DNA from: Bin5 sp022827195
Lineage (GTDB): Bacteria > Chloroflexota > Anaerolineae > Caldilineales > Caldilineaceae
Direction: 5' to 3'
DNA: 64,000 nt
NCBI GenBank assembly: GCA_965208275.1
Contig: OZ242331.1
Span: forward strand, 1,612,001 to 1,676,000
Shown: piece by piece, positions 1 through 8,436 of the stretch
How the letters are laid out: each line of letters begins with the position of its first letter
Position numbering within the stretch: the first letter of the stretch is position 1
The notes under the pieces: generated by a model
The model's database searches: none
The model's input: the letters and a program-made list of their open reading frames with translations, nothing else
What the model was told of the DNA's origin: nothing
Program-made: the position numbers and the translations under genes

Positions 1-242
1 GCCAGATCACGGACATGACGCGGACGGACTCCAAAGGGGTGAGGTTTGCCGAGGAGCTGATCGGAGGCGCACGGCGCGAAGGTCGGAAGTTCTTGCGGTA
101 TCACTACGACAACCCGGCCATCCAGGGAGACGAGGAGACCGGATCCCCGAAGCTCGGCTACGCCGTCAGCTTCGATCCGCCCAACACGGACCAGAAGGGC
201 GTCATAGGCTCCGGCATCTATATCGACACAGAAGACGAGTGA
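1..242 (+). CDS. Cache-domain sensory or ligand-binding protein, C-terminal fragment (cut by window edge)
   Basis: The open frame runs in from the left edge (codons start at base 3) and stops with TGA at 240-242, giving the last 79 residues. The order FAEELIGGARREG, FLRYHYDNP, PKLGYAVSFDP, GVIGSGIYI matches the end of a single-Cache (sCache_2-type) domain, in which a polar residue-rich helix is followed by a Trp/Tyr-rich strand and a final V-x-G-S-G-I-Y strand. Such domains bind small organic ligands outside the cell, in chemoreceptors, histidine kinases or stand-alone lipoproteins. Here the protein ends straight after the domain, so no C-terminal signalling module follows. What lies upstream is unknown. 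The methionine at 15 is internal. Confidence 0.6.
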   Translation, partial: QITDMTRTDSKGVRFAEELIGGARREGRKFLRYHYDNPAIQGDEETGSPKLGYAVSFDPPNTDQKGVIGSGIYIDTEDE

Positions 243-659
243 TCCTCGGTGCACGAGACCCGGCGCACCCGGTGAGAGGCCTTGCGTGCGGCGCGTCAGT
301 TCGCTTGGGCGCTACCGGAGATCTGCTGAGTACGAAAGACGTCGGTGCCATGAGCAACCTAAGAGACGCGCTGCCGTCGTCAACGCACATTTTCGAGGGG
401 TTAGACGAAGCCGAGGAGGCGTTGGCTGTGCTGTACTTGAGTATTGGAAACAAACGCAGTTTGCCGAACTTCGGCCTGTAATCGGATTCATCCCCAGTGC
501 ACCGCGCCCCAGAGTACGCCTTAGTTTGTGGTCCAGCACTGGGGCATTCATTCATTGGAGCAACCCCGCGGTAACTACTCTTCCTTCGGGCAATGCGACC
601 GCGGCATGTTGGTGAGTTTCCCACCAGGACACCGCAACAAATCGAAAAGGGAGGGAACT
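243..659. other. Intergenic stretch without a supportable gene
   Basis: Short frames exist on both strands, but none has a ribosome-binding site, recognisable motif or credible composition. The only structure seen is a 7-bp inverted repeat, CCGCGGT at 566-572 and ACCGCGG at 598-604, shortly before the dioxygenase start. There is no clear terminator for the Cache gene. Confidence 0.5.
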
Positions 660-1424
660 GTGGTCCTTTCTACCGCGCAGGTTGAGTCGTACAGACGCGA
701 CGGCTACATCGCCGCCATCGATGTGATCGAGGAACCTAAGATCAGCGAATACCGGCAGCGCTTCGACGAGCTGGAGGCGCGCGTCGGCAAGGAGACCGCC
801 CAGATCGGCGTGATCGACTACCACTTTGAGGAGGAGTTCATCTGGGACCTTGCCACGAACCCGACCGTCCTGGACACGATTGAGGCGCTGATCGGCCCCA
901 ACGTGCTGCTGCTGGCGACCCACTTTTTCAACAAGTACGGCGAGGGCAAGGAGGCGGAGGCGTACGTCGCCTGGCACCAGGACGTGACCTTCTGGGGACT
1001 GGACCCGCCGATGGCGATCACGGCGTGGTACGCGGTGGACGACAGCGACGTCGAAAACGGCTGCATGCAGGTCATACCGAGCACGCACGTTTCGGGCGTC
1101 CGTGAGCACGGCAAGGCGGCGCAGGCGGGCAACCTCCTCAGCATAAACCAGGAAGTCGGCGTTTCGCCGGAGCAGGCGGAGACCGCGGTCGACCTGCCGC
1201 TGCGGGCCGGCCAGGTCTCGATTCATGACGGAACGCTGATCCACGGCAGCCTGCCGAACCGCTCGGACCGGCGGCGCTGCGGCCTGACGCTGCGTTACAT
1301 ACCGACTTGGGTGCGGCAGGCCGGGGAGAACTCGTTGGCCTCGATCGGCGGCCGCTGGAAACCGGTGCTGGTACGCGGCGTGGACGCTGAAAAGAACTTC
1401 GGTGAACGGGAACGCCCGTGGTAA
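660..1424 (+). CDS. Phytanoyl-CoA dioxygenase (PhyH) family Fe(II)/2-oxoglutarate oxygenase
   Basis: A 254-residue protein, close to the usual 250-300 for bacterial PhyH proteins. The start is a GTG at 660 with GGGAGG about 5 bases upstream; a longer open frame from 528 lacks a ribosome site and family similarity. The iron triad is visible as H106-x-D108 (AYVAWHQDVTFWG) and distal H195 (GTLIHGSLPN). The segment ENGCMQVIPSTH is the typical family signature. These enzymes use 2-oxoglutarate, O2 and Fe(II) to hydroxylate, or oxidatively dealkylate, a substrate that cannot be read from sequence. It lies 41 bases before a sulfatase gene, so it may help expose sulfated or alkylated groups. Confidence 0.9.
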   Translation: MVLSTAQVESYRRDGYIAAIDVIEEPKISEYRQRFDELEARVGKETAQIGVIDYHFEEEFIWDLATNPTVLDTIEALIGPNVLLLATHFFNKYGEGKEAEAYVAWHQDVTFWGLDPPMAITAWYAVDDSDVENGCMQVIPSTHVSGVREHGKAAQAGNLLSINQEVGVSPEQAETAVDLPLRAGQVSIHDGTLIHGSLPNRSDRRRCGLTLRYIPTWVRQAGENSLASIGGRWKPVLVRGVDAEKNFGERERPW

Positions 1425-1465
1425 TCAGCAATTGGCGGTGAGGGCCACGCAGTGAGGACCACACA

Positions 1466-3328
1466 GTGACCCGGGCCAGCCCCAATGTGGTCTTTGTTCT
1501 CACCGATGACCAGGGCTACGGCGATCTTTCCTGCCACGGCAATCCCGTCCTCAAGACACCCCACCTGGACGCGCTCCACGGCTGCAGCGTAAGGCTTACC
1601 GACTACCACGTTGGCCCTACCTGCGCGCCGACCCGCGCCGGGCTGCTCACCGGCCACTACGCCAACAGCACCGGCGTCTGGCGCACGAGCGGCGGGCGCT
1701 CCCTGCTGCGCGCCGACGAGATCAGCATGGCCGATTATTTTCGCAGCGGCGGCTACGCCACCGGCGTTTTCGGCAAGTGGCACCTGGGCGACAACGCGCC
1801 GTACCGTCCGCAGGACCGCGGCTTCGAGACGGTAGTCGTGCACGGCGGTGGCGGCGTGGGACAAACGCCCGACTACTGGGGCAACTGCTACTTCGACGAC
1901 AGCTACTGGAACGGTGATCGCTATTCGCTATATGAAGGCTACTGCACAGACGTCTGGTTCCGTGAAGCGTTGAAGTTTATCGAGACCAACCTGGACCGGC
2001 CCTTCTTCTGCTACATCCCCACCAATGCACCCCATGCCCCTCACCTGGTAGAGCCGCGCTACAGCGACCCCTATCTACCGTCGACGCCCCACCGGGGAAG
2101 GGCCAACTATTTCGGTATGGTGGCCAATATCGACGAGAATGTCGGCGGGCTGCGGCGGCGCCTTGAAGAGCTGGGCTTGGCTGACAACACAATCTTCATC
2201 TTTATGACAGACAATGGGTCCGCCGGCGGCGTTGATGTCGACGATGAGCATTTCGTTGTCAGCGGCTTCAATGCGGGGATGCGGGGCAAGAAGGGGTCTG
2301 AGTACGACGGCGGCCACCGCGTACCCTTCTTCCTCCACTGGCCGGCAGGGGGCTATGACCGCGGCTGCGATGTCGCGCCGGTGACGGCCAATGTGGACAT
2401 CCTGCCGACGTTGATCGAGCTGTGCGGGCTCAAGAGGCCGGCCAGGTGCGATTTCGACGGGCGCAGCCTTGTCCCGCTCATAGAGGCTGCGATAGGTGAG
2501 AATGGTAGTTCTGCCGGGGCAGCGAACCGGTCCGGCGCGAGTCCCGTTCGCTGGCCCGATCGCGCCCTGGTGACCGATACGCAACGCTTGCCACAGCCGA
2601 TCATGTGGCGCCGAAGCGCGGTCCTGACCGATCGCTGGCGGCTGGTGAACGGCGACGAGCTGTACGAGATCAAGCGGGACCCAGAGCAGCGCCGCGACAT
2701 AGCTGCGGCGCACCCTGATGTGGTCGCCCACTTGCGTCAGGCCTACGAGGACTGGTGGGAGAAGGTCTCGCGCCAGTTCGATGAGGAGATACCGATTCGT
2801 ATTGGCGGGCGAGACGCGTCCCGACTTCGGTTGAACACGTATGACTGGCACAACGAGGAGCTGGAAGGCGCATGGAACCAGTGCCTGGTGCGGCAGGGGC
2901 TGATCTGCAACGGCTACTGGGAAGTGGAGATCGCCGAGGCGGGCACCTACCGGTTTGACCTGCGGCGTTGGCCCTCAGAAGAGGGGGCGGGGATCGCGGC
3001 AGGGCTGGCTGGCGGCGAGCCCGTGGGCTGGACCCAACTCTCCATCGAGCCTCCTTCCGAGCCCTGCGAAACGGACCACAGTTGCGCCCCGGAGGGATCT
3101 TGGAAGGACAGGATACGATGGGGCGGCGGCGTCGCGATTCCGGTCCGGCGGGCCCGCATCGCCGTCGCCGGCGTCGAAGCGTCGACTGACGTAGGTCAAT
3201 TCGACGAGTGCGCATCCTTTACATTGTCGTTACCGCGGGGACCGGCGCACCTGCAGACATGGCTTGAGACCGCCGACGGGCGTGTACAGGGGGCCTATTA
3301 CGTTTATGTGGAGCGGGTTGAGCCTTGA
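1466..3328 (+). CDS. Type I arylsulfatase, copy 1 of a tandem pair
   Basis: A 620-residue formylglycine-dependent sulfatase that hydrolyses sulfate esters. It starts at GTG 1466 after TGAGGA. Metal ligands D14-D15 lie in VLTDDQGYGD. The maturation motif is C53-A-P-T-R57 followed by AGLLTG, so Cys53 would become formylglycine. TDNGSAGG and the Lys-rich RGKKGSEYDGGHR supply the remaining metal and sulfate contacts. After about residue 430 comes an extra beta-rich domain (GYWEVEIAEAGTYRFDLRRW to GAYYVYVERV), seen in many arylsulfatases of marine bacteria and planctomycetes. No signal peptide is visible, so it may act in the cytoplasm. It is strikingly similar to the sulfatase at 4173-6062. No maturase gene is present in this window. 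Confidence 0.93.
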   Translation: MTRASPNVVFVLTDDQGYGDLSCHGNPVLKTPHLDALHGCSVRLTDYHVGPTCAPTRAGLLTGHYANSTGVWRTSGGRSLLRADEISMADYFRSGGYATGVFGKWHLGDNAPYRPQDRGFETVVVHGGGGVGQTPDYWGNCYFDDSYWNGDRYSLYEGYCTDVWFREALKFIETNLDRPFFCYIPTNAPHAPHLVEPRYSDPYLPSTPHRGRANYFGMVANIDENVGGLRRRLEELGLADNTIFIFMTDNGSAGGVDVDDEHFVVSGFNAGMRGKKGSEYDGGHRVPFFLHWPAGGYDRGCDVAPVTANVDILPTLIELCGLKRPARCDFDGRSLVPLIEAAIGENGSSAGAANRSGASPVRWPDRALVTDTQRLPQPIMWRRSAVLTDRWRLVNGDELYEIKRDPEQRRDIAAAHPDVVAHLRQAYEDWWEKVSRQFDEEIPIRIGGRDASRLRLNTYDWHNEELEGAWNQCLVRQGLICNGYWEVEIAEAGTYRFDLRRWPSEEGAGIAAGLAGGEPVGWTQLSIEPPSEPCETDHSCAPEGSWKDRIRWGGGVAIPVRRARIAVAGVEASTDVGQFDECASFTLSLPRGPAHLQTWLETADGRVQGAYYVYVERVEP

Positions 3329-4172
3329 CTTCCGACTTCTGAACTGTTGGCCCGGCACTGTGCAGCGATTCCTACAGGCGGCAGCGTGTCCGCACCGCAT
3401 CTAATTTCAAACTGCTCTTCCTCCGAGTCTTCGCGGTCTGAAGAGGCACCCTTTTTGGAGTCGCCCATATCCATGATCCCGTGCAAGGGCCGCCAGTTCC
3501 CGCTACAATGGGAAAGGGTCCGGCGCGTCTTACGCCGGCGAGCACAGGTGAAACAAAAAGGGCGGGCGAATGCGAGCCGATTTCGTCCAATTCCGGGCAA
3601 ACGGGCCGAAACCGTGCTATGCTGTTATCGTCCTACCAGTCCATCCTCGAGAAACCAGCCGGGACCGGCTCAAAGGACGGACCGACCCGACCTGTCAGGA
3701 ATTCACTCGACTCAATGTCAAGATCCGTTGCCAAATAGAGTCGCTTCAGCTGCGGTGGACCCTTGACCCGCATTACGTCACCAGGACCCAGACGCCGCCT
3801 GCCCGAATGCACGCTCTTCGAACAGTCAGGACGGCCGGCCGAAGGACCCAGAAGCGGCGAATTACAGTGCAAGTACGCACCGACCATGCCATACCGCGAA
3901 GATCAAGCCATTTGACCCGAGATCTACTGCCAGATTTGCCCCATTTCCTGCGCGAGTCCGAAAGACCTGCTACTCTGTAGGTATCATGCAATGCCAATCA
4001 CCGATTATCGCCCAACATTCGCCCGAAAAGACCCCCGTACCGGCGCCGAACGCCCACTTCCGAAAAAAAATAGTAGGGGGACATTGGACGACATTGGGGG
4101 ACATTGGGGGACTTTTGTCCACCTAATCTGCCAATTGGACAAGATTTCGAACCCTAATGGAAGGGAGCCGGA
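3329..4172. other. 844-base intergenic region between the tandem sulfatases
   Basis: No supportable gene is seen. Several frames of 60-140 codons exist on both strands, but they overlap each other and have no ribosome sites or recognisable domains. The stretch contains an A8 run (4063-4070) and a 10-bp tandem repeat (4076-4115, listed separately). Such a long spacer inside an otherwise tight plus-strand gene run hints at an insertion remnant or a lost gene. Confidence 0.5.
4076..4115. repeat. Four-unit 10-bp tandem repeat (GGGGGACATT)
   Basis: Units are GGGGGACATT (4076), GGACGACATT (4086), GGGGGACATT (4096) and GGGGGACTTT (4106). The array lies about 60 bases before the start of the second sulfatase, directly after an A8 run. 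Function unknown. The period is close to one DNA helical turn, so a stacked protein-binding site is possible but unproven. Confidence 0.8.
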
Positions 4173-6062
4173 ATGCGGCCAGGTAGGCACGACAAACATC
4201 CTCATCGCGGGACCGACCAGCCGAGCGTGGTATTTGTTCTCACCGACGACCAGGGCTATGGCGATCTTTCCTCCCACGGCAATCCGGTCCTGAAAACACC
4301 GAATCTTGATTCGCTCCAAGCGAGCAGCGTCCGGCTGACCGACTATCACGTGGGCCCTACCTGCGCACCGACACGCGCCGGGTTGCTCACCGGCCATTAC
4401 GCCAACAGCACCGGCGTGTGGCACACGATCGGCGGTCGCTCGCTGCTGCGCGCCGGCGAAGTCAGCATGGCCGACTTCTTTCGCAGCGCCGGCTATGCCA
4501 CTGGGATCTTCGGCAAATGGCACCTGGGCGACAACGCCCCCTATCGGCCGCAGGACCGCGGCTTCGAAGAGGTTGTCGTCCACGGCGGAGGCGGGGTCGG
4601 ACAGACGCCAGACTACTGGGGTAACTGCTATTTCGACGACAGCTATTGGGACGGAGAGCAGTTCTCGCAATACGACGGCTACTGCACCGACGTATGGTTC
4701 CGAGAGGCACTGAACTTTATCGAGCGCAACCGCTGCCGCCCGTTTTTCTGCTACATTCCCACCAATGCGCCCCATTCGCCCCATCTAGTGGACCCCCGTT
4801 ACAGCGACCCCTACCTGCCCCTGACGCCGCACGAGGAGCGGGCAAAATTCTACGGCATGGTGGCGAACATAGACGAAAACGTTGGCGGTCTGCGGCGACG
4901 GTTGGCGGAGCTGGGGCTTTCGGAAAACACGGTCTTCATTTTCATGACCGACAACGGCTCTGCCGGCGGTGTGGACGTGGACGAGGATCAGAATGTGATC
5001 AGCGGACACAACGCGGGGATGCGCGGCAAGAAAGGCTCTGAGTACGATGGCGGCCACCGCGTTCCCTTCTTCCTGCACTGGCCCGCCGGAGGCTTTGACC
5101 GCGGCTGCGACGTTGGGAGGATCACCGCCAACGTCGACATCCTGCCGACGCTGATAGAGCTGTGCGGGCTCGACAACGCGGATGACTGTGAATTCGACGG
5201 TCGCAGCCTGGTCCCGCTGCTAGAGGCGGCCAGGGACCGGAGGAGCGGACTTGTGCATGCTGATGCCACCGACCGCGGCCCGGACGCGGACTGGCCTGAT
5301 CGGGCGCTTGTGACCGACTCGCAGCGGCTGGCGCATCCCGTGAAATGGCGCAAGAGCGCGGTTATGACCGATCGCTGGCGGCTGGTGAACGGGCGCGAGC
5401 TGTTCGATATCGGATCGGACTCCGGGCAACGGAATAACCTGGCCGCGGCGCACCCTGGAGTGGTGTCGGCGTTGCGGGGGGCCTACGACGAGTGGTGGGC
5501 GAAGGTCTCGCGCCAGTTCGACGAAGAGATTCCGATCGCGATCGGCGGGCCGGGTGCGATGACAGTTCGCTTGAATACACACGACTGGCGCAATGAGGCC
5601 TGCGACTGCGCCTGGAACCAGGGCCTGATCCGGCGAGGACATAGGTGCAACGGTCATTGGGAGGTAGAGATCGCCGCGGCCGGGACCTACCGATTCACAT
5701 TGCGGCGCTGGCCCGTAGAAGAGGACGCTGCGATTGCTTCGGGGCTGGCCGGGGGCGACCCGGTCGACTTCGGACAGTTGCGCATTGCCGATGTTGTTGA
5801 CGGTCGCGAGTCCGGGTCGATCAGAGAGCGGATCCGGTGGGGCGGCGGCGTTGCGCTACCGGTGCGCCGCGCGCGTCTCGCCATCGCGGGACAGGAGGCG
5901 GCAGCCACAGTTGCACCGCAGGTCGACGGCGTCGCGTTTACCCTCCACCTGCCCGCCGGCGCCGCGCATCTGCAAACCTGGTTCGAGCTGGAGGACGGTG
6001 GTTCGCTGGGCGCCTACTATGTATACGTGGAGCAGACCGGTGCGCAAGCGGCTCCTGACTGA
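4173..6062 (+). CDS. Type I arylsulfatase, copy 2 of a tandem pair
   Basis: A 629-residue sulfatase and close paralogue of the gene at 1466. Its ATG follows GGAAGGGAG with good spacing. The catalytic motif is C64-A-P-T-R68, the metal site lies in VLTDDQGYGD and TDNGSAGG, and the same C-terminal beta domain (GHWEVEIAAAGTYRFTLRRW to GAYYVYVEQT) is present. Most positions of the catalytic domain are identical to copy 1 by eye; differences cluster near residues 45-55, 160-170, 220-235 and 260-270 and in the linker around 400-430. Duplication followed by a shift in substrate preference is likely. It differs at the N-terminus by about ten extra basic residues. No signal peptide is seen. Confidence 0.93.
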   Translation: MRPGRHDKHPHRGTDQPSVVFVLTDDQGYGDLSSHGNPVLKTPNLDSLQASSVRLTDYHVGPTCAPTRAGLLTGHYANSTGVWHTIGGRSLLRAGEVSMADFFRSAGYATGIFGKWHLGDNAPYRPQDRGFEEVVVHGGGGVGQTPDYWGNCYFDDSYWDGEQFSQYDGYCTDVWFREALNFIERNRCRPFFCYIPTNAPHSPHLVDPRYSDPYLPLTPHEERAKFYGMVANIDENVGGLRRRLAELGLSENTVFIFMTDNGSAGGVDVDEDQNVISGHNAGMRGKKGSEYDGGHRVPFFLHWPAGGFDRGCDVGRITANVDILPTLIELCGLDNADDCEFDGRSLVPLLEAARDRRSGLVHADATDRGPDADWPDRALVTDSQRLAHPVKWRKSAVMTDRWRLVNGRELFDIGSDSGQRNNLAAAHPGVVSALRGAYDEWWAKVSRQFDEEIPIAIGGPGAMTVRLNTHDWRNEACDCAWNQGLIRRGHRCNGHWEVEIAAAGTYRFTLRRWPVEEDAAIASGLAGGDPVDFGQLRIADVVDGRESGSIRERIRWGGGVALPVRRARLAIAGQEAAATVAPQVDGVAFTLHLPAGAAHLQTWFELEDGGSLGAYYVYVEQTGAQAAPD

Positions 6063-6196
6063 GCTACTTCCGCGGCCGGCGAGACAGATCATGCAGACCT
6101 GCGCATGCGGAAGTGGCAATGGCGAAACGGCCTGCCGGCGGTTGCCGGGGGTTGTCAGAACGGCGCGGTGTAACTGAAAGAACAGGGAGAGTAGAG

Positions 6197-7474
6197 ATGA
6201 CGCAAGCGGACAATGGCAGACTGGCGATTCACGGCGGTCAACCGGCGCGTCAGAATCCGGACCCGCCGATGTATCCGGGCGGGATGGCGATCGCTGAGGA
6301 AGAAGAAAAGGCGGTGTTGGATGTGCTGCGTTCGAAGCGTCTCTTCCGTTACTACGGGCCAGGGGAGACCGAGTCGAAGGCCAGCCAGCTGGAGAAAGCG
6401 TTTGCCGCCGTAAAGGGCGCACGCCACGCGGTTGCGGTTACCTCAGGCACGGCCGCACTTGCCACCGGCCTTCACGCGATCGGCATCGGGCCGGGGGACG
6501 AGGTAATCCTGCCGGCCTACACCTGGATCGCGTCGGCCGCGGCGGTGGTTGCGGCCGGAGGCATCCCCGTGATCGCGGAGATCGACGAGACGCTGCTGCT
6601 GGACCCGGCCGACGTTGCCGCCAAGATCACGCCGTACACCAGGGCGATCATGCCGGTGCACATGCGCGGCGCGCCCTGCCGTATGGAGGAACTGATGGCC
6701 GTGGCGAGCGAGCACGGCCTCAAGGTGATCGAGGACGTTGCGCAGGCGAACGGCGGGAGCTATAGGGGGCGGTCGCTGGGCACAATCGGAGACGCCGGTT
6801 GCTTTAGTCTCCAATTCAACAAGATAATCACCTCCGGCGAGGGCGGCGTGGTGGTCACGGACAGCGAAGAAGTGTGGAAGCGTACCAACATGTACCACGA
6901 CGTGATCGCTCCGCTGCGGGCGGAGTACGACGAGAACGAGCTTCTGTGCGGTGTCAACTACCGGATGCCCGAGCTGCTGGCCGCGGTCGCGCTTGTGCAG
7001 CTTGGAAGGCTGGACGGCCTGATCGACGGCATGCGCCAGCGCAAGCGGATGCTGAAGGCGGGCATCGAGGAAGTGACCGGCCGCAAGGGCGTCAGTTTTC
7101 GTGAGATGGCGGACGCTGACGGCGACACGGGGATCGCTATGGTCTTCTTCATGGACAGCGCGGCGAAGGCAAATTCAGTTTCGGAGGCCCTGCGGGCGGA
7201 AAACATCGGCGCCGGGACGCTCTACCAGCCTGAAGGGATCGACTATCATGTGTATGCGCACTGGGTGCCGATCATCGAGCAGCGTTCATGGACAGACGCC
7301 GGCGGGCCCTGGCGCTGGGCCAAACGGGAGATCGAATACCGGGCCGACATGTGCCCGCGCAGCCTGGACCTGCTGAGCCGCGCGGTGCATATGAACGTCA
7401 GCCCTCTCCTGGCCAACGAGGACGTGGAAGAGACGATTGAGGGACTGAATCGGGTGCTGGAGGCGCTGGCATAA
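6197..7474 (+). CDS. DegT/DnrJ/EryC1-type PLP aminotransferase
   Basis: A 425-residue sugar-type aminotransferase. I chose ATG 6197, which has CAGGGAGA seven bases before it, over the longer frame from 6113. Visible family features are TSGTAALATGLHAIGIGPGD (phosphate-binding start), the PLP ring aspartate D180 in VIEDVAQANGG, and the Schiff-base lysine K209 in FSLQFNKIITSGEGG. Members transfer an amino group to keto-sugars or keto-cyclitols, usually from glutamate. Between sulfatases and a deacetylase it could run in the catabolic direction, deaminating an amino sugar, or build an amino sugar. The substrate cannot be told from sequence. Confidence 0.9.
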   Translation: MTQADNGRLAIHGGQPARQNPDPPMYPGGMAIAEEEEKAVLDVLRSKRLFRYYGPGETESKASQLEKAFAAVKGARHAVAVTSGTAALATGLHAIGIGPGDEVILPAYTWIASAAAVVAAGGIPVIAEIDETLLLDPADVAAKITPYTRAIMPVHMRGAPCRMEELMAVASEHGLKVIEDVAQANGGSYRGRSLGTIGDAGCFSLQFNKIITSGEGGVVVTDSEEVWKRTNMYHDVIAPLRAEYDENELLCGVNYRMPELLAAVALVQLGRLDGLIDGMRQRKRMLKAGIEEVTGRKGVSFREMADADGDTGIAMVFFMDSAAKANSVSEALRAENIGAGTLYQPEGIDYHVYAHWVPIIEQRSWTDAGGPWRWAKREIEYRADMCPRSLDLLSRAVHMNVSPLLANEDVEETIEGLNRVLEALA

Positions 7475-7508
7475 GGCAGCTGACGTTAAATTCGGGAGGA
7501 GAATTGCG

Positions 7509-8405
7509 ATGACAGCCTATGTGTGTAGCATAGACGACGCCGGCATCGGCGGCAGCGCGATGGTGGAGTCGCTGCGGCGGGCGACTGCTTTCTTCAGCTC
7601 ACGCGGCCTGCCCTCGACCTGGTTCACGGTTCCCAAGGGCCGTGGCAAGCCGATGAGCACAGAATGGAAGGAGGCGTTGATCGCAGCCCGTGACGCCGGC
7701 CACGACCTGCAGCTCCACGGCCTGACCCACGGCGACTGTTACGAGTTTGGACCGCCAGCCTGGCCGGCCACCTCGATTCTGCCGACGCTGCAGTCGGACT
7801 TCGACGAGCGGCGCGAGGAACTGATGCCGCGCTACACGGTCGACAAGCTGCGCGATCGCATCGAAGAGGGGATGGAAATCTTTGCACTTGAGCTGGGCGT
7901 AGAGCCGACCGTCTTTCGCGCGCCGTGCGGCGCGGTCTCCAAGGCGATGTACTCAGCCTTGCGCGCGGTCGGCATAGGCTTCCATACCTGTATGTTTATT
8001 AGCGGCAGCGGCTACGGACACCTGCCGCACAATGGCGGGGCGCTCACCCAGGACTGGGTGGATGATATTTCCTGCCGGCCGTTTCGCTGGTACGAGGAGG
8101 TGGTCGAGGTCCCGATTCTCAACGAGTACAACTCGCGCGGTTCCGGGGCGCGCAGCGACGAATTCATCGAACTGGCCCGGCAAGACCTGGACCGAATCAG
8201 CGGGCAGAGTCCCGTCGTCGTCCTGTTGATGCACACGCACGGCATTGCCGACGACTATGAGCACACGTTTCGTTTGATCGACGCCGTGTCCGAGCATGTT
8301 GGGCGTCAGCCGGGCGCGTCATTCGCCACGATGGGCGAGCTGGCCGCATCCGGCGCGCTGGCCGAGGCGGCGACCGTTGACGGGCCGGATATACTGGCAG
8401 TGTGA
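7509..8405 (+). CDS. Polysaccharide deacetylase (NodB/CE4-like) family protein
   Basis: A 298-residue protein preceded by GGGAGGAGAA. The NodB-type metal site is recognisable as D9-D10 in SIDDAG and H70 and H74 in LQLHGLTHGD. VFRAPCGAVSKAMYSAL resembles the R-x-P-x-G motif, and LLMHTHGIADD is the late catalytic His segment. The family removes N- or O-acetyl groups from amino sugars or, in some branches, hydrolyses other amide bonds. It has no signal peptide, so a cytoplasmic oligosaccharide or small amide substrate fits better than cell-wall glycan. It lies 34 bases after the aminotransferase and 31 bases before a sulfatase, probably in one transcript. Confidence 0.85.
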   Translation: MTAYVCSIDDAGIGGSAMVESLRRATAFFSSRGLPSTWFTVPKGRGKPMSTEWKEALIAARDAGHDLQLHGLTHGDCYEFGPPAWPATSILPTLQSDFDERREELMPRYTVDKLRDRIEEGMEIFALELGVEPTVFRAPCGAVSKAMYSALRAVGIGFHTCMFISGSGYGHLPHNGGALTQDWVDDISCRPFRWYEEVVEVPILNEYNSRGSGARSDEFIELARQDLDRISGQSPVVVLLMHTHGIADDYEHTFRLIDAVSEHVGRQPGASFATMGELAASGALAEAATVDGPDILAV

Positions 8406-8436
8406 CGGATCACCCTCAAGGAAATAGCAGGGGCAT

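Noticed and set aside
202..624. Minus-strand open frame of 140 codons between the Cache and PhyH genes
   Set aside because: Arg/Ser-rich composition, no ribosome site and no family resemblance.
4076..4115. 10-bp repeat as an insertion-sequence end
   Set aside because: No inverted partner, no target duplication and no transposase-like frame nearby.
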